NCBI GenBank assembly: GCA_039090855.1
Contig: CM077024.1
Location: forward strand, 69,285,594 to 69,349,593
Origin: Macrothele yani
Taxonomy: Eukaryota > Arthropoda > Arachnida > Araneae > Macrothelidae
Reading direction: 5' to 3'
DNA: 64,000 nucleotides
Shown: positions 33,810 to 46,689 of the stretch, one piece after another
How the letters are laid out: the number at the start of each line of letters is the position of its first letter
Numbering within the stretch: position 1 is the stretch's first letter
Position numbers and translations under genes: made by a program
The notes under the pieces: generated by a model
What the model saw: only the letters and a program-made list of their open reading frames with translations
Told to the model about the DNA's origin: nothing
The model's database searches: none

Positions 33810-34772
33810 TCGCTATGTTGGTCTATCGAAAGCAATCTCATTTGATTCACTCAAAATAGTAAACGAACAATAAATCCGTAAATTGGCTAATATGTATTTC
33901 TATTATAAATAAATTATAAATCTAAAAATTGTAAGAACCATTGCTCATCAAAGAAATGTTTAGCCCTACTAGATTTATATACTTTATGAAACCTACAGCA
34001 AACAGTCAGTAAATGTTTAAAAACACATTAAAGTAATCTGATCCATGAAACAAAGTTGTGCTGATTCGCAGTTTGCGTGCTTGCTTCATTGTCTGCACGA
34101 ATGAAAGGCCAGTAGAAATCTTCTGTCTAGAGAAACAAGATGCCAAAAATTGCAGATGACAAGAAACAAGTGCCTCAAATCTATCAAACTAAAGAATAGT
34201 TATGCAAAATTCACTGAGGAAATGTGTAAGATTTACACAGAATGCGTAAAATAAGCACTTCCTATTTATCTAATCCTTTAAATTAGTTGAATACTCGGCA
34301 TTACGGTTAACAACTTTGTTTATTTATATTCTCTTTTAACTATGGAATAATATTTTCTTTCCAGTCTCATATATTAATTAGTATTTCCTCTCAGTTGCTG
34401 TAATTAATTAGTATTAATAACATTTTTAAAACTAATGCGTGAAATGGAATTATGTCACTGATAATCAAGCATTAATAATATTATAATCAAAATGATACAT
34501 GGAACGGAATTATCTAAGCGATGCAGGTACAATTGCGTATCAAAAATTATATCGTTCTCAAGTCTACGGCAATGTAAAGGCATGAACAACTCACAAAACA
34601 GAAAAATAAAATTCAGAAAGAACCATAATTAAAATAATATATATTATAACACCTGTGTAATATGATGGCATTGTAACATTTCCCACAAGATTATGGAACG
34701 GTTATTTCATACAATCTGAAAAATGCTTAACAATGGTCGCCTTCATTTACTCCTTGTATCCTACATCAGATA
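33810..34772. other. No feature identified
   Basis: Very AT-rich, no element recognised. Confidence 0.4.
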
Positions 34773-35013
34773 CACTCATTGTCAAAAAAATAGTTGCAGC
34801 CAGAAGAAAGAAACTGACAGGAATGAAACTTTGTGGGTAGGTTTGGCATCGTGAGACATGCAAATGATTCAAGTATCACCACGGCCGCGCGTGTGACGCA
34901 AGCAAGGAGGGGTCATAGCGCTGTGCCCGACCGGCTATATAAGATCGTCCTGTTGCGGTGCTTGCAATTCTGACTTTAGCTGTTGTGTTGGTTGCATCCT
35001 TCGTAAGTGAAAT

Positions 35014-36116
35014 ATGCCCCGGAGAAAAGTTCGGAAGCAATTCGAGCAGTTGGAGGAGTTCGAAAAAGACCGCACCGTCAGGCTCCGGGAAGCGGGATGG
35101 TCTTATCGCCGTATTCCGCGCCATACCAGTCGTTCGGATATCACCATAGCACGCTGTTGGCGGCAGTGGATAGAAAAAGGCACGTAGCTGAGACAGGAAG
35201 AATTTGGGAGACCTGGACGAACCACGGAGTGAGAGGACCGAAGGGTTGTCCGACATTGAGGACCGACGGGTTGTCCGACACTGCTGCTGAATATCCGCAG
35301 TCGTGGCTGTTGAGTTACCCAACAGCCACGACTGCGAATATTCAGCGAGCAGTGGTGCCCTCATGCATCGTCCGATTAGTGCCAGCACCATTGGCAGACG
35401 GCTGCACGACGTAGGACTACACGCACGCAGACCGTTACGACGACTACGCTTAACATTACTGCATGGTCGCCAAAGACTGCAATAGTGTCGTGCCAGACTG
35501 TCATGGACCCACTAAAAATGGCAGCGGGTGATCTTCAGTGACAAGTCCTGCTTTTTCTTGGAGGAAGCTCCCACCGAATTCGTGTGTGGAGGCACCGTGG
35601 TCAGTGCCAAGATGAACGGTTTGTTGTCGAGCGTCACACGTCCAGAAGGCCTGGTGTCATGGTGTGGGGTTCAATTGCCTATGATGCCAGATCGTCTTTG
35701 GTGTTCATTATAGGCACTTTGACAGCCCAACGTTATGTTAATGAGGTTTTGCAACCAGTGCCTCTATCTTTTCTGAACGCTCACTCCGGTGCGATTTTCC
35801 AACAGGACAACTCTCGTCCGCATACTGCTGCTGTCTCGAGAGCTTGCCTTGAAGGCACTGACACTCTGTTATGGCCAGCCTCATAGCCAGACCTATCGCC
35901 GATTGAAAATGTGTGGGAGGCTATTAGACGCGCTGTTCACACTCCGCACAATCAGCTGGAACTGCGTGAGAAGATTCAAGTTGCATGGGATGACTCATCG
36001 CAGGATACCATTAGGAACCTGCAGAACTTCATGAAAAGAGATCTGGCATGCTGTGTGAACAAACATGGCGGCCGACGCCATACTGAGAGAACTACTTATT
36101 GGCGTGCAGCTCCATA
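35014..36116 (+). pseudogene. Tc1 transposase B (broken)
   Basis: The ATG at 35014 starts MPRRKVRKQFEQLEEFEKDR, followed by a helix-turn-helix-like segment (REAGWSYRRIPRHTSRSDI). The frame is then wrecked by a 25-bp tandem duplication (35233-35282) and a foldback (35286-35346). Later, IFSDKSCFF holds the first catalytic Asp (usual DES changed to DKS), FQQDNSRPHTAAV the second, and PDLSPIENVWEAIRRAVH the Glu. A TAG at 35884-35886 sits just before PDLSPIE, and the second Asp-Glu spacing is two residues short of the usual 34. The C-terminus ends near 36116. Not functional. Confidence 0.88.
35286..35346. repeat. Foldback inside Tc1 transposase
   Basis: A 27-nt arm (35286-35312, GCTGAATAT..GGCTGTTG) pairs with 35320-35346 with one mismatch around a 7-nt loop. 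It inverts part of the transposase coding sequence. Confidence 0.9.
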
Positions 36117-36262
36117 AATATTGCCTATATCAGTCTCAATGTTTGCAGTTATTGTTCCTGGCAACCTTTACTTTATTGTTCCTGGCAACCTTTACTTTCC
36201 TCCGGAATAGCATTGCAATCCGACACTTCTTTCTGGGTGCAAATATTTTTTGACGATGAGTG

Positions 36263-37467
36263 TATTAGAAAATAGCAAAGTAATTTATTCATGATGAAAT
36301 TTCGTGGTTTTCCTCTTGTTACCAGAAATCTAGACGACTGCCATTAGAAGGAAGTCGGCCATAAGAAAGTAAACAGAAAAAACAAGTTTTCGCCAATTTC
36401 TCCCTAAAAACTGCATAGGCTGGCCTTTAGTCTTTGTGGCTGTCATGGCAAAGCTTAATCTGATAAGGAACTGCAAGCATTTTATATGAATGAAATATTT
36501 GTTGGGACTATTCAAATCTTAACTGTGATTCACAATGATGGGCATCCATAACTGCAGCTTCATTTGACTGAGGCATGGAGTTTGTGAAAGAAGGATAGTG
36601 CTACTGAGAATAATTCAAATTTGTTTATGTCCCAACAAGGCAATGAAGCTAATCCATGTTGTAATGCTGCTTGTTTGATAAACTCTTTTGTTAATTAAAG
36701 AGAAGCACTGAAATACATCGGACAGTTGATAGCTTTATTATAATAAGGCAATATAAATCCCTTTCTGTTATAAGCATGGCCTGATTGCATAAAAGCTCTC
36801 TGCAGAGGGCATTGAAAGAAAGAGTTGTTGGAAATAAGTGCTTTATCAAAGGCCCTTTGACAAATCGCCTGTGGTCTGCTAAATTGCTACAATATATGGC
36901 CGCTCACTATAAATTAGCTCTTTACTTGTTGACGCAACAATGCTTCCTTTGTTGCAGTTCAAGAACAGTGACGTATGAATACGTCTCAGACCCTAGTCTC
37001 TCTTTTAACTATAATATTTGAACACTCGTTAATTGTTTCCAGCTTTCATGATATTTCATTCTTTAGAATGTTATAGCTAATATTCTTAAAGAACATATTT
37101 TTAAGAACGTTGTAACTGAATTATGTATTTTAATCTTTTAGTTAGTTTCGTTCCGTACGTTGTAGAGATATTTTATCTTAGTAGCTGTAAATGCGTTATT
37201 TGTTAAATCTTTGTTTTACTTAAACATTTTAAGTCCTGCGTTACTTTATTAAATATTTGTTTTATGTAAACGTTTTAACTCCTCCGTTACTTTATTTAAT
37301 GTTTATTTTTCTTAAACGTTGTAAATTCTCCGTTGTAAATTCAGCTTGTTTACATTAAAAGTTTGTTTTACTTAAATATTTTAAGTTCTGAATAAATAAC
37401 CCAAATGTACGGTGCCTACCTCAAATTAGAGCAGTCTCTGCCTCATGAGACGAACTCTTGGGCAAAC
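36263..37467. other. No feature identified
   Basis: AT-rich; the 37,080-37,390 stretch has loosely repeated TTTGTTTTACTTAAA(C/T)(A/G)TTTTAAG-like blocks, but no gene. Confidence 0.45.
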
Positions 37468-37478
37468 ACTTTGACCAA
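37468..37478. repeat. Probable PLE family B target duplication, left
   Basis: ACTTTGACCAA, repeated at 39579-39589 outside the other end of the inverted PLE pair. Confidence 0.65.
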
Positions 37479-38858
37479 CACTAATAAAAACCCTGAAATC
37501 CGTTTTATTGGTGTAATATTAGAAACACTAGTACTAAACGCTAGCTTCCACCACCATGGGTGGCTTCCTTCGGCAGAAGTATTCAAATGCAAAAAAAAAA
37601 AAAAAACATAGTTCTAGTTATGAATTTAAAAATAGAAGTTTGCTATAGATATTATTATTGAACCTGCGCGTCGTATTCCATATGTGTGATCAAGAGCACG
37701 CATATTAATTAGAGCGTGCGCCATACATGTGGGAGGTCCATTGATGTTTCCTCGTTGCATATCCTGTGACTGGATAGGATTTCTATAGTTTCTCTGAGGA
37801 GGGTGGCTCTGGCGGTTGTGTATCGTGCTATTTTCTTTATTTGTCCCTACAAAGGTGTTGCAGAATTGTTGGCGACTTCACGGGCTAGTGCCGTAGTTAG
37901 AAGTACTCTTTTGACATCTGTTTGGTGTTCCTGGAGTCTTAGTCTCAAATACCTCTTGGTCATGCCCACGTAGTTTTTGTTTGTTCCGTCCTGGCACAAG
38001 AGGGGTATAGTGTATACTCCCGCATCTTCCTGGTCCACGGCGGCGTTTTTTGTTGATGCGAGACAAGATGCTATTGTCCTGTTGTGCTAGGTGCTGTAAT
38101 CCCTATGCCGAAACCAAGTTTTTTAGGGAATTGTTTAAGAAATATGTGAAGCCTGGTACGTACTGGCATGAGGCGGTGTGTAGTTTTTGGGTGGGGCATC
38201 CGGTGCCACGGGACGCGAGTTTAGACTTCGTCTGGTGTATGATCTGATCGGCCATGCTGGGTGAGTGTCCTGCAAAAAAGGCTAAAGATCGTACGGTGTC
38301 AAGCTCGACGTGGAGTGTGGCGCTGTCTGATGAGTGGGTGAAAGCTCGCCTGGTCCTGTGTCGGAAAAGGGCTAGCTTTCTCTACTAGGGGCACGATGAG
38401 GAAGGCAGTATGACATTAGGAACATAGGTAGGTTTGTAGTAGACACTAGTGTTGAGGTACCTGGATGGGGACTTCTTGACCAAAACATCCAAGAACGGTA
38501 AAGAAGCATTTGTTTCTCGCTCCATAGTGAACTTATAGCAGGGTGTTCCAAATTGATGGTGGGGAAAAACCGATTTAGTTCCTCCTCGGTGTTTGCCCAG
38601 ATGAAGAAAACGTCATCTGCATATCGTAGCCGTATACACTGGGTTGTTCCAGGTGCCCTCAGTATTCGGGCTTCTAGGGGTCGTAGGATTGCTTCGGCCA
38701 GTACTGTAGAGAGGGCGGAGTCCATTGGGACCCCTTTGGTTTGCTTGTAGGTATGGTTCTGGAAACTAAAATAGTTAGCATCAGTAACTAGGTCAATGAC
38801 TTTGGATATCTCCATTAGCGCATTTTTAGTGTAAAGCGATGAATCGGCGAGTGTGCCA
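37479..38858 (-). mobile_element. Penelope-like element family B, minus copy
   Basis: A second PLE family, not alignable by eye to family A. The minus strand encodes RT from about SLYTKNALMEISKVIDL through HTYKQTKGVPMDSALSTVLA and LRYADDVFFIWANTEEELNR (motif C intact). After frame changes come HPKTTHRLMPVR, FPKKLGFGIGITAPS and a GIY-YIG unit starting GVYTIPLLCQDGTNKNYVGM at about 38015-37956. Stops and shifts are frequent. The 3' end, with poly-T-containing sequence and CACTAATAAAAACC, is at 37479. Confidence 0.85.
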
Positions 38859-38863
38859 CCCAA
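38372..38863 (-). pseudogene. PLE family B reverse transcriptase fragment
   Basis: A 164-codon open segment covering RT motifs from the GVPM region to YADD and the downstream FFIW block; the usual GSPLSP of PLE appears as DSALST. It loses frame after LNRFFPTINLEHPAI. No start codon or N-terminal region exists: it ends at the junction with the plus copy. Confidence 0.85.
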
Positions 38864-39309
38864 AAACTACAAAACATCGGCTTATGCCAGTACATGCCAG
38901 GCTTCACATATTTCTTAAAAAATTCCCTAAAAAACTTGGTTTCGGCATAGGGATTACAGCACCTAGCACAATAGCATCTTGTCGTGCATCAACAAAAAAC
39001 GCCGCCGTGGACCTGGAAGATGCGGGAGTATACACTATACCCCTCTTGTACCCGGACGGAACTAACAAAAACTATGTGGGCATGACCAAGAGGTCTCTAA
39101 GACTAAGACTACAGGAAAATCAAAAAGATGTCAAAAGAGGACTTCTCATTACGGCACTAGCGCGCAAAATCGCCAACAACTGGGGACAAATAAAGAAAAT
39201 CGCACGATACGCAACCGCCAGAACCACCCACCTCAGAGAAACTATAGAAATCCTATCCAGTCACGGAATATGCAAAGAGGAAACATCAATGGACCTCCCA
39301 CATGTATAG
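38839..39309 (+). pseudogene. PLE family B GIY-YIG endonuclease domain, open but truncated
   Basis: 156 codons. A linker with FPKKLGFGIGITAPST is followed by a GIY-YIG endonuclease signature: GVYTIPLLYPDGTNKNYVGM at about residues 63-82, then TKRSLRLRLQEN with the conserved Arg. The rest (ETIEILSSHGICKEETSMDL) ends in a natural-looking stop. In PLEs this domain cuts target DNA for reverse transcription. The frame is intact here but separated from any RT, and the first residues come from the junction with the minus copy. Confidence 0.8.
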
Positions 39310-39578
39310 CGCACGCTTTAATTAATACGCACGCTCTTGATCACGCATCTGGAATATGACGCGCAAGTTCTATACTATCTGTAGCAAACTACTATTTTTG
39401 AATTCATAACTGGAAATCTGTTGTTTATTTTTTTCGTTTGAATACTTCTGCCTGAAGAAGCCACCGGTGGTGGTGAAAGCTAGCGTTTTGTACTAGTGTT
39501 TCTAATATTACACCAATTAAAACCGATTTCAGCATTTTTATTAGTATTATTGGTGTATGTCTACGCAATTCTTCCGTT
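38859..39578 (+). mobile_element. Penelope-like element family B, 5'-truncated plus copy
   Basis: Mirrors the minus copy from HPKTTKHRLMPVHARLH onward to the 3' end, so 37479-38200 and about 38860-39560 form a long inverted repeat with the minus RT as spacer. The 3' end extends slightly beyond the minus copy (to CGCAATTCTTCCGTT). Confidence 0.85.
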
Positions 39579-39589
39579 ACTTTGACCAA

Positions 39590-40334
39590 TACTTAAAGGT
39601 GCCAACAGTTCGGCCACCATACTCTTTGTTCAAGTCAGCTGTAAGGAACATTGTTAGTACAACGCTGACCTTACCTTGTTCTGCAGAAATGGATAGATGT
39701 TGCCAAGCAAGTGTGTATAACTCATATTAATCTTTTGAAAATTTAAAGGTTTGTTCGAATAATTCACTTACTCAAAGTCTATTGAATGCGTGTGTATGCT
39801 GAGTTCTAAGTATCAAGGTTTTTGACAAGAAAATATCCATCTGTTGGCAGATAAGTATTCATACATATTCTTTTAGTTCAAGCAATTAAATAGCTTCACC
39901 TAAATTTTTCTAAATAAGCATGTCACCACGAAAGGAAATAATTATCTTTTTACCGAATAAGAAAATACAAATGCTGTCGCTTTCGTACCTATATTTTCTA
40001 CTCCTGAGGAAACTGAGGAAAATAATACTAGTTTTTAACAACTTTTAAGTTTTTCACTTTCGAATATGTTTTTCAAAATAATTGCTATATATTCCAAAAT
40101 GCATTAAAGTATGCACGTGATCAGTTTATGTTACAGGTATCCTTTCAGAGGGCTCGCTGTCTTTCTTTAATAGAAAATGCACATTTTCAAGCTTTAAGCG
40201 GTATAGAGGCAGTCACATTCTTTAAAACAGTTTCACGTTTCACTTACAGATATCATTTGAGCTTACTGATAAATTCCGTTTATCAATTTTCCGATTTGAT
40301 TTTCCAGAAGGAATGGATTCTCAAGAGGGAGTCC
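39590..40334. other. No feature identified
   Basis: AT-rich, no signal recognised. Confidence 0.4.
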
Positions 40335-40545
40335 GTCATCTCGTTGCGTGGTCAGAGTCATTAACTCTGACCATTCATCTAAGATGTTCCCAGGTTCGAT
40401 TCCCTTAAGAGATATGGGTGTTATGTTTGCCTGATGGGGCTGATTTTGACCTATTCCTGGAACCCTTGGCTCTATATTAGGGACGGGCGACTGCATATAG
40501 CCTTTCAATTTGTTTATGGTGGTAATTGAACCCTGAAATAAAAGG
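40335..40545 (+). mobile_element. tRNA-derived SINE, strongly diverged copy
   Basis: B-box AGGTTCGATTCCC, ATTAGGGACGGGCGACTGCA and TATGGTGGTAATTGAACCCT of the family body remain; the head is altered. Confidence 0.8.
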
Positions 40546-43500
40546 ACATGCATATTTGTTATTCACAGGAACAGTTATTTCCGTTGTGGCTTTCGCTAAG
40601 CGAAGTGGATGCGCACTAGTACAACTGACATAGCTGATATATTGAGCAGTGGTCAATAGAAGGCGAGTGACAGTTAGATATCACACGATCCAGCATACAA
40701 GAAACTGTCGCAAAAGTTGAGACCTCAGCAAAACGTCACTACCTGGAAAGCTGGTGGGTGCTTCTCGATTGTGTGAGCCTTTATTCATATTGTTTTCGTG
40801 GTTTTGCCATACATAACTTTTTCCCGCTTCGCAATGCACTGATGCAAATCTAAACTTAAAGCAGAAAGGTGGTATTGATGTTAATGGTAAGGACGTAAAG
40901 CCAAAAAGTTGAAATCAAGAACGATGCAAAAAGAAACAGGAAATACGCAATAACCTTTGAATTACGGAACTAAATAAATTTAAAATGAGACTACATCTGA
41001 TTCTGAATACTACTCTACAGTGACTGTTTTTTCTCTTTATTTCACGGTTACATTTCCGGATGATCAGCGACGAAGATTATTTTATGTGGCGCAATATTTT
41101 CTCAATTGTTGTCGCAGTTAAAATGAAAAGCTACAAGAGTCTAACCTTGTTGAAGGTCTTTCTGAACTGAATCTTCTCCTTTTTGGCGCAAGTTTTTACT
41201 GTTAATTTTCAGCCTATCCTCACATATAAGTTCCACTGAGGGATGATATGGAAGTTTCCGTTACTCTGTTGTCAAACAAATAATTTCCCTTGATGTCGTT
41301 ACACTCACTGCTATGCTACTTCCTTCTGTTTTCTTAAGAACTTGCACTTAATGGTAAAAACTGTTCGATTGATTTTGGTCAGTTTCTGATCTCTTTATTT
41401 TTCTAAATTGTTTTAGTGAATCCACGGTAAAAAAAGAGCAAGAAACGTTAAGTAGTCAAGGTTGTGTTAACAAAATATTGTTATAATACTTCAAAGTAAT
41501 ACATAGAGACTAAGAAGAAAATGTCTTATACAGAACTATTAGACATGACGGGATCTAGCAAGAAGTTAATAATTGTCATTTATCGAAGATTTTTCAACCA
41601 AATTTTTCCTTATTGTATTTCATTTCAGAGAATAGTCCTTGCATTATTGTCAAGGTTACATTACACTCTTTTTGTATTTTTTGGTGACAAATGAGAAACT
41701 GAATATGGACGAAGTTGCATGATTTCTAATTTTTTTATCTTTAGACTGGTGTGTTTGTGAAAATCAAATTTGTGTTTGGAACATGACATACTAACCATTT
41801 GAAGAACGTTTACAAAACCGTTTTCTTCAAATAATCTTAAGTAGGGGTTGTCCACAGACTTTTAGTTCTAAATCACCTAAGGGAATCGTCTTCAGAAGAA
41901 ATACAATTAAGTATTAAAGCGCCAGTAAGTGCATTAATGCGATATCATAAGTACGTCGATAGTAAGTCGCCACGCTTTTATGTTTATCGAAAATATAGGC
42001 AAATGAAACATCCAAACATTTTGCTGACTACTTCGTTTGCTGAGATTCTAGAGACGTGACAAAACTTCGTGTAGCGTTAAACATATACCCCCTTTAAAAT
42101 TGGATAAATTTTCGACTGCGTGTGTGTGCGCTGGTCCATATTTCAAAATTAATTTTCTGCAAAAGCTTTCGCTACCTACACTCCATGTTTTAGTGAAACG
42201 CTCTTTCTGAAATTTCACGAAACATTACTTTGTTCTTCCAGTTGCAGGGGTACAGACCGCTCAAACAGCTGTAAATTTTCCATGCTTCTGTCATGGTTCT
42301 GTTTGGAAATAGGGTGCTAAGCAGGAAGCGTGCGTGACGTCTTGTCACAAGAGAAATTGCAAACGATAACTAACTTTTTAACAGCCTACTGGGAAATTTC
42401 TGTTATTAGCTTTCATATCATCAAACTGTGCTTCAGCAAAGTAATTAATGACTTACATTATGAAAGACAGAACACATTAACTTTCTCGTAGAACTTTGGA
42501 GAAATGAAACAAAAATACTTTGCTGATGTTCACGCTTCAGATAATTTGCTTTAATTGGGTACCAGTAATTCAAGTTTTAATACATTCCAATTTTCAAAGC
42601 CATTTCTTCAAGAAAAACAGGAGAAAGAAATCAAGTGCTGCTTTGAATGTTCCTTAAAGGAAGCTTCTTAAGAGTAAAGTAGATAACTGCAACGTAATGA
42701 GTTCGCATTTTCAGTAAGTAAAATTAAGTAACGTTTTATATAAAATAAGTTCAGAAGTAGTGTCAGAAAATTAAATATTTCGAACGACAGCTGAAATGTA
42801 AGAAAAACATAATTTGTCGTTATTAGGAGGAATAGTCAAAGCACATGAAAGAAATACGGGATTACGCCATATAATACAAATTTTGAAGATGAGAAACATG
42901 AATGCCGGTTGCTTCGACTAGCGAATCCTGTGATGGTTATTTTCAAATTGATCGGAAACTTGAAACTTGGTCGTTCTGGGTGGTGTAGCGGTTAGAATAC
43001 CCGGGCGTTTTCTGGGAGACGATGAAAATTTTCAAGTTTTCGGATATTACCTGACTTAACATCCTTGTCACATTTACGCCAAAAATCGGATTGTCATCTT
43101 CATAATTTGTAGTCAAAGCACAGTTTGTGATTAGATAAGATTTTGAGCATTTCTTTAAATGAAGCTCTTTTTGGGGATTGACGTTTCATTCATTTTCTGA
43201 ATTGATTCATCTAGTCATACTGAAAACATCGGTCAGAATGTTATCTACGCTTATATAATTTATCAAGAGTATTTCACTTTTTAAAATTTTTGCAATTCTC
43301 CAATTGAATGTTTTCTTTGTTGTTTATCAATGAATTTCAGTGGAGCTTGGCGTTCGTTCGCAGTCTCAAAGATGTAGTTTAAGTGCGTTGGTAATATTCA
43401 AGAGTGAAGGCCTGTTGGTCCCATGCTTGTGCGAACAGACGAATGAATGTGACTCCAGACTCGCTGCACATGTCGAGAAAAGACCGGTATACTTTCATTC

Positions 43501-44394
43501 AAGGATTTCACTGTAGCGAGATAACCGTAATATCCGTCAGTTGCCGTCTAGTAACTAGGAGCGCTGCCTTAGAATGCTTATATCTGTCACACGTTTGTTT
43601 TCAACAACGCATTTATCTCTGTGTCAGGAAGACATTAAGAATGATTTTTCAATGCGCATTACGAATTTTAATTTCAAATATGATTTGATAGATCTATCAG
43701 TCCACCTTTCTCTGTGTTCGTGACTGGGATCCTAAATTCGGATGGACGTAGGGAATGTACGCCCATCAGAATTCAGAATGCTTCACACAAGTGAATTCAC
43801 CAGTCAGGAGTGAACGTGATGGAGCATTTTCATTGTACACCAAATGATTTCAAAAGGAATTCATTGAAAGCTCTGCTTATTAATTCAATTCTTAGTGAAA
43901 CTGAAGGAAGTAATTGAAGAAAGTTTTTCCTACATGGATGAAGATTTCTAGTTCGTGATAAAATTCAATGCTATGAAGCGATAAAAAATCGTTAATCACT
44001 TTAAAAGACAAATATTTAATAAATTCACAGTGAAAGTTTATGACTAATAATTAACAATTACAGTGGTCCACATTTTGAGACCAGATTTACGTTTACTTTA
44101 AAAGGTTATTCCTAAACATTTTAAACCCAAAATTTACTTCATTTTTTTTTTGGTGTCACGTCAGAATATTTCAAAAATTGGGAAATAAAATATTTGCACT
44201 TTAAGCATTTTCTTGTAATTTTAATCACTATTACAAATTAACTTAAAATAAAAAAACCAGAGTGCAATATAGAAAGCTTACCATAAATATTAAGCATATC
44301 TAAATTACTTCTGCTTAATGTTTGCTAGATTATATAAATATCCTCACGTACATGCATTATAATGGATGAAAATTCGTTTCTTTGATTTTCCTGA
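40546..44394. other. No gene identified
   Basis: 3.8 kb without recognisable coding sequence. The 94-codon plus frame at 43404-43688 has no motif. One possible tRNA-derived remnant is listed at 42970-43065. Confidence 0.4.
42970..43065 (+). other. Possible decayed tRNA-derived SINE head
   Basis: GGGTGGTGTAGCGGTTAGAA resembles a tRNA D-arm/A-box, but the expected B-box is only a weak TTTTCAAGTTTTC. Unlike the main SINE family. Confidence 0.3.
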
Positions 44395-45360
44395 ACAGGA
44401 TTTATGTCACTGGGTGGAACACTCCTTCTTCGGCATCCAACAGTGATCCGTCATCATATTCACATTCGATCTTCCATGATGTCATTTTTCCATTTCCTTA
44501 GCGTCTTGATGAAATTTTTTGCTTTATTCCTCACTTAAATCACCTATATGATAAATTTTTGAATTTGAAGCTCAGTAAAAATACCCTTTGTAAGCTATTC
44601 ATATGTAACAGATGGGAATTTCTTGCAAATGTATTTAAATCAGGCACTTTACCTCTCTTATGCTTTAAAAAGCTACTTCATTAAACCCAGTTACTCCAGT
44701 TTCAGGTTCAATGGAGGAAGTAACACCCTTGTATGATCAATTAATCGCTCACGTAAACATGGTTTCCTAACCTGGCAGTAAACTCATTCTTGGTGTCCAA
44801 CTTCTCATTTACAAGTGCTTACTTTTGGCCAAGCTGTCGCAGCCACGCCGGTTGTCGAAGCAGTAGTCCAATAACTTTAAAATAACCACATAAAAGCCAT
44901 CCGTGTTTCTCATGTTTCACCCAAGTTAATAAAAGCGTAAGACTTTCATAGGATTCTTTTAAATGCATAGAATGTACAGCTGGGATAGGTGCTTGTTCAA
45001 TGTTCATTCCCATTATGTAACAAAACATTTTTAAGTTTCTCTTGGAAGATTCAATAAACAGGCGCCATTTAGGTAAGGAGTGTAAACAACATCCAAATAT
45101 TTCATTATTTCAGCCATGTTATTACAATACACTGACGACACGTCCTGAGAAAGATGGTGAACTGACACACAGTTACGAGCTTGTACCACAGAAATGATTT
45201 TTCTGGTGATAACAAGTTTTCTGGTCTCAGTCAAGAACCAAGAGCTCAACAGTTTCTTTCTGCAATAATTAATTTCTCGTACAAAACCATAAGTTCGGGC
45301 AGGGTAAACAATTAAGCAGTTGTGCAGTTGCCTTTGTAACCTCAGGTATGTATATTTCAA
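44395..45360 (-). pseudogene. Decayed ORF of a second dispersed uncharacterised family
   Basis: Minus strand, in order: MKYTYLRLQRQLHNCLIVYP to the YCNNMAEIMKYLDVVYTPY region, a frameshift, RLFIESSKRNLKMFCYIMGM, EQAPIPAVHSMHLKESYESL, HGWLLCGYFKVIGLLLRQPA, then after more shifts HQDAKEME and NVNMMTDHCW near 44510-44440. I recall repeated hypothetical proteins in many invertebrates with an ERFHQDI...NMMADYCW-type end and an IDSSKRSLK...LHNGN centre; this looks like a dead relative. Function unknown. It is a different family from 49-2065. Confidence 0.55.
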
Positions 45361-46685
45361 GTTATTCGTCTAATTCACTGTCATCTTCTATTACGTATAA
45401 TTCTGTTGGGAAATAAGGAATAGGAAAATCGCCTACTTGAGGCAATGGTCTTATTGAGAAGGGAATGTTTGGGTAAACAATATATGTTTTTTATTTTTTT
45501 ATTCGCTGTAGCCGATAACTATAATGAAACAAAATAACAATCGATTCTCTCATTTGTAGGATATCCAATGGTATACATCGGACTTGAAAATGCCTTCAAT
45601 GAAAGTCTTAAGCCTTCAATACAAGTGCGATACCTTGTGAGGCGTCCATAGAGTATCTGGATCTCCTAATATAATTTTAAAATATGCCAAGTAAGTACGC
45701 TTTTTATCATAAAATCTGCAATATGTTGCCTTACTTAACTACAACGTAACTTACAGATATGAAACAAACATGTCAGGATCATTTAAACACCACCGGAAAG
45801 ATGTTTTTGCAGATAATCAGTAGCTAAATACTTAGCACTTCACTTGGTATCTCAATAGCTACAACAAAGAAACTGAAAGATTTACATAACGGCTTTAACA
45901 GAAACTGGCTCGTCAGCCCAACGAACGAATTTTAAAAAGTACAGGAACAGGAAGGAGACTTTGAGCTTAACTGGCCATGTGACTATTCACTAGGCTTTCT
46001 GTTGGATATATATAGAAGTTAATGCCCATAAATCGCACTTATCATGAATGTATTTTTACTGAAGTAAATACTGATGATATTATACAATCCTAACTTGAAA
46101 AAAACGTATGGAATACATTTCTGAAATCAGCAGGAAATAGGCTTGTAAACACTATTTCAATTGTAAACATCAAATTCCATGCAGACCAATGTTACTGCAG
46201 CATGTTCTGAATTTAGAAAACGAGTTCATGTCAAGTTTAAACAAACACTTCCTCGTAAATTGTGATTCACTGAATCAAACAGTCGCAGCTGGTTTACATA
46301 CTTATATTTTTTAGGCATTGTGGAGAAAAAATAAATAATTTGTAATTTTAGTGCGCAATAAAACATTATTGAAATTAAAAAAGAAGAAGCTGTTTACCGT
46401 GTTCATTACCCGATTTAGATTTATTCTAACAGTTATAACCCATGTATTTAAATCTGACTAACTGAATTTTAACTTAATTATGAAGTACAGCCTTTCTACT
46501 AAATTACTTATCCGTGATACGAAATGACCTTATACATACTTCAAGAGAGACCTCCAGAAAAAAGACGAGGTGTAATAATTATATTTCTGCCTTAGTACTA
46601 GTGGTGGGGTGTAACCTTTTCAATAGTGTTGCCAGAACTTATTATCACGTTAAGGTATTTTTTTAATCATTATAACTCAGAGTCT
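45361..46685. other. No feature identified
   Basis: AT-rich, no coding or element signal recognised. Confidence 0.4.
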
Positions 46686-46689
46686 CGAC

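Larger units (their letters stand above)
34773..36262 (+). mobile_element. Tc1-like transposon B, complete but degenerate
   Basis: 1,490 bp between TA dinucleotides (34771-34772 and 36263-36264). Imperfect terminal inverted repeats begin CACTCATTGTCAAAAAAATA on the left and CACTCATCGTCAAAAAATAT read inward from the right. The transposase lies between on the plus strand. Confidence 0.88.

Noticed and set aside
34876..35391. 171-codon minus-strand open frame
   Set aside because: Antisense to the Tc1 transposase and spans its foldback; no domain.
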